A stretch of DNA of 64,000 bases from an uncultured cyanobacterium (GTDB lineage: Bacteria; Cyanobacteriota; Cyanobacteriia; PCC-6307; Cyanobiaceae), in the NCBI GenBank assembly GCA_903858015.1, contig CAIOGZ010000048.1, positions 20,377 through 84,376 on the forward strand, in the 5' to 3' direction. Shown here piece after piece: positions 41,701 through 42,816 of the stretch. The translations under genes and the position numbers were made by a program. The notes under the pieces were generated by a model. The model saw only the letters and a list, made by a program, of their open reading frames with translations, made no database searches and was not told the origin of the DNA. Position 1 is the stretch's first letter. Each line of letters begins with the position of its first letter.

Positions 41701-42816
41701 ACTGAGCTCTGGCAACGGCACTTCCCCATGGCCAGCAACATCGAGCAGAACACGGCTAGCGGCGGTGGCCAGCTCCGCTCCCTGCCCTTCCTCGGCCAGG
41801 GCAGCAGCGATCCTCTGATCGCCAACGACGACCGCGGCGATCTGCTGGCCTTGGTCCGCCAACGCGGCAGCCTCTATGTCGCCACTGGCGGCAGCGCCGC
41901 CAACATCGGTTTCTCCGCCCCCGATGCCAGCGGCAGTCTCCAGGGGGTGGATGCCGATCTCGCCCGCGCCTTGGCGATTGCCATCTTTGGCGATGCCACA
42001 AGGGTGAACTTCGTTACCGACCTTTCCTTCTCCTCCACCTTTGCCGCCGTGGCCAATGGCGTTTCCCAGACATCGACACCCGTGGATCTCGCCCTGCGGG
42101 CCAGCACCGCCAACCTCTGGCGCGATGGTTCGTTTGGTGTCGATTTCTCGGATTCTTACCTGGCCACGGGCCTGATGGTGCTCAGCCACTCCTCCCTCGG
42201 CATCACCCGCATCGACCAACTCAATGGCACCTCAATTGGTGTGATCCAGGGCACCACCGCAGCTCAGAACCTGAAGCTTGCCCTGGGCAAAACTGGCGAG
42301 GCAGCTCGCATCGTCACCTATGCGAGTGCCACGGAGCTTTACGACGCCTTCCGCAGCGGCACGGTGGGCTCGATTGCCCGAGATGGTGCCCTTCTGGCCT
42401 CCTTCCAACAGCAGCTGGCTAGCGAAACCAATCCGATAGCGACAACCCTGCTCAACGACCAGTTGAGTTACGAGCCACTCGCCGCTGTCGTGGATGAAAA
42501 CCAATCCGCGTTCCTGGATCTGGTCAATGCCGTGATCGCCATCCTTAAGCGATCTGCCGAGCTTGGCGTCACCTCTGCCAACGTCAACATGAAATTGTCA
42601 GATGCCAAGGCGGCAGATGCCCCTGCAGACCTGCGCCAGCTCTTCCAGCTCAATCCCGCTGCCAATGCCAGTCTGTCGAGTATCGGTATTACTCCCGATA
42701 GGGTCACTGACATTCTTCTTACTGTCGGTAACATTGATGAAATCATCCAACGCTCGATCGGAAATCCAGCACAGTACACTCTTTCCCGGAGAGTGCAGAT
42801 GCAACGCCCGCTTTGA
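5740..42816 (+). CDS. Giant multidomain repetitive surface/adhesin-like protein (12,358 aa)
   Basis: Single uninterrupted ORF in the supplied track; N-terminal DUF4347 signature, beta-strand repeats, LamG-like, C-type-lectin-like, RTX and DUF4114-like regions and two C-terminal SBP_bac_3-like domains; starts at a TTG directly after an in-frame TAG, so the true start is uncertain. Confidence 0.93.
   Translation: [12358 protein letters not shown]
5926..6410 (+). other. DUF4347 domain in the giant protein
   Basis: [56 protein letters not shown]...[40 protein letters not shown]. Confidence 0.85.
10560..18350 (+). repeat. Protein-level degenerate ~90-130-aa repeats (beta-strand repeat array) in the giant protein
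   Basis: Recurrent pattern such as AxIGVSLARNFIG...xATISG...GxLxIxAxDxAxIxAxAxxxxxAxAxGxGAGAxxxGAGAxATNxI (e.g. [62 protein letters not shown]). Confidence 0.75.
29497..30048 (+). repeat. Unnamed 'FANG...SWD...YGID' module, copy A
   Basis: [20 protein letters not shown]...[50 protein letters not shown]...[45 protein letters not shown]. Confidence 0.8.
30091..30640 (+). other. LamG / concanavalin A-like lectin domain in the giant protein
   Basis: [45 protein letters not shown]...[28 protein letters not shown]...[36 protein letters not shown]...LMAWYPF. Confidence 0.88.
30655..31200 (+). repeat. Split copies of the same module: C-terminal half (30655-30890) followed by N-terminal half (30901-31200)
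   Basis: [63 protein letters not shown] then [21 protein letters not shown]...[70 protein letters not shown]. Confidence 0.75.
31721..32229 (+). repeat. Module copy D
   Basis: [54 protein letters not shown]...[45 protein letters not shown]. Confidence 0.8.
32646..33640 (+). other. C-type-lectin-like domain(s) interrupted by module copy E (32902-33411)
   Basis: [35 protein letters not shown]...[42 protein letters not shown] then the module, then [29 protein letters not shown] and [33 protein letters not shown]. Confidence 0.78.
34515..35586 (+). repeat. Module copies F (34515-35022) and G (35047-35586)
   Basis: [49 protein letters not shown]...[26 protein letters not shown] and [50 protein letters not shown]...[26 protein letters not shown]. 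Confidence 0.8.
38572..38949 (+). repeat. RTX (GGxGxDxLx) calcium-binding nonapeptide array, 14 contiguous units
   Basis: [126 protein letters not shown]. Confidence 0.95.
40020..40310 (+). other. DUF4114-like domain in the giant protein
   Basis: [56 protein letters not shown], typical FEDL...DxDFNDxV pattern. Confidence 0.7.
40837..41510 (+). other. Solute-binding protein family 3-like domain, first copy
   Basis: [44 protein letters not shown]...[37 protein letters not shown]...[19 protein letters not shown]...[23 protein letters not shown]. Confidence 0.8.
41840..42600 (+). other. Solute-binding protein family 3-like (AapJ-like) domain, second copy, at the extreme C-terminus
   Basis: [54 protein letters not shown]...[38 protein letters not shown]...[22 protein letters not shown]...[23 protein letters not shown]. 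Confidence 0.82.
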
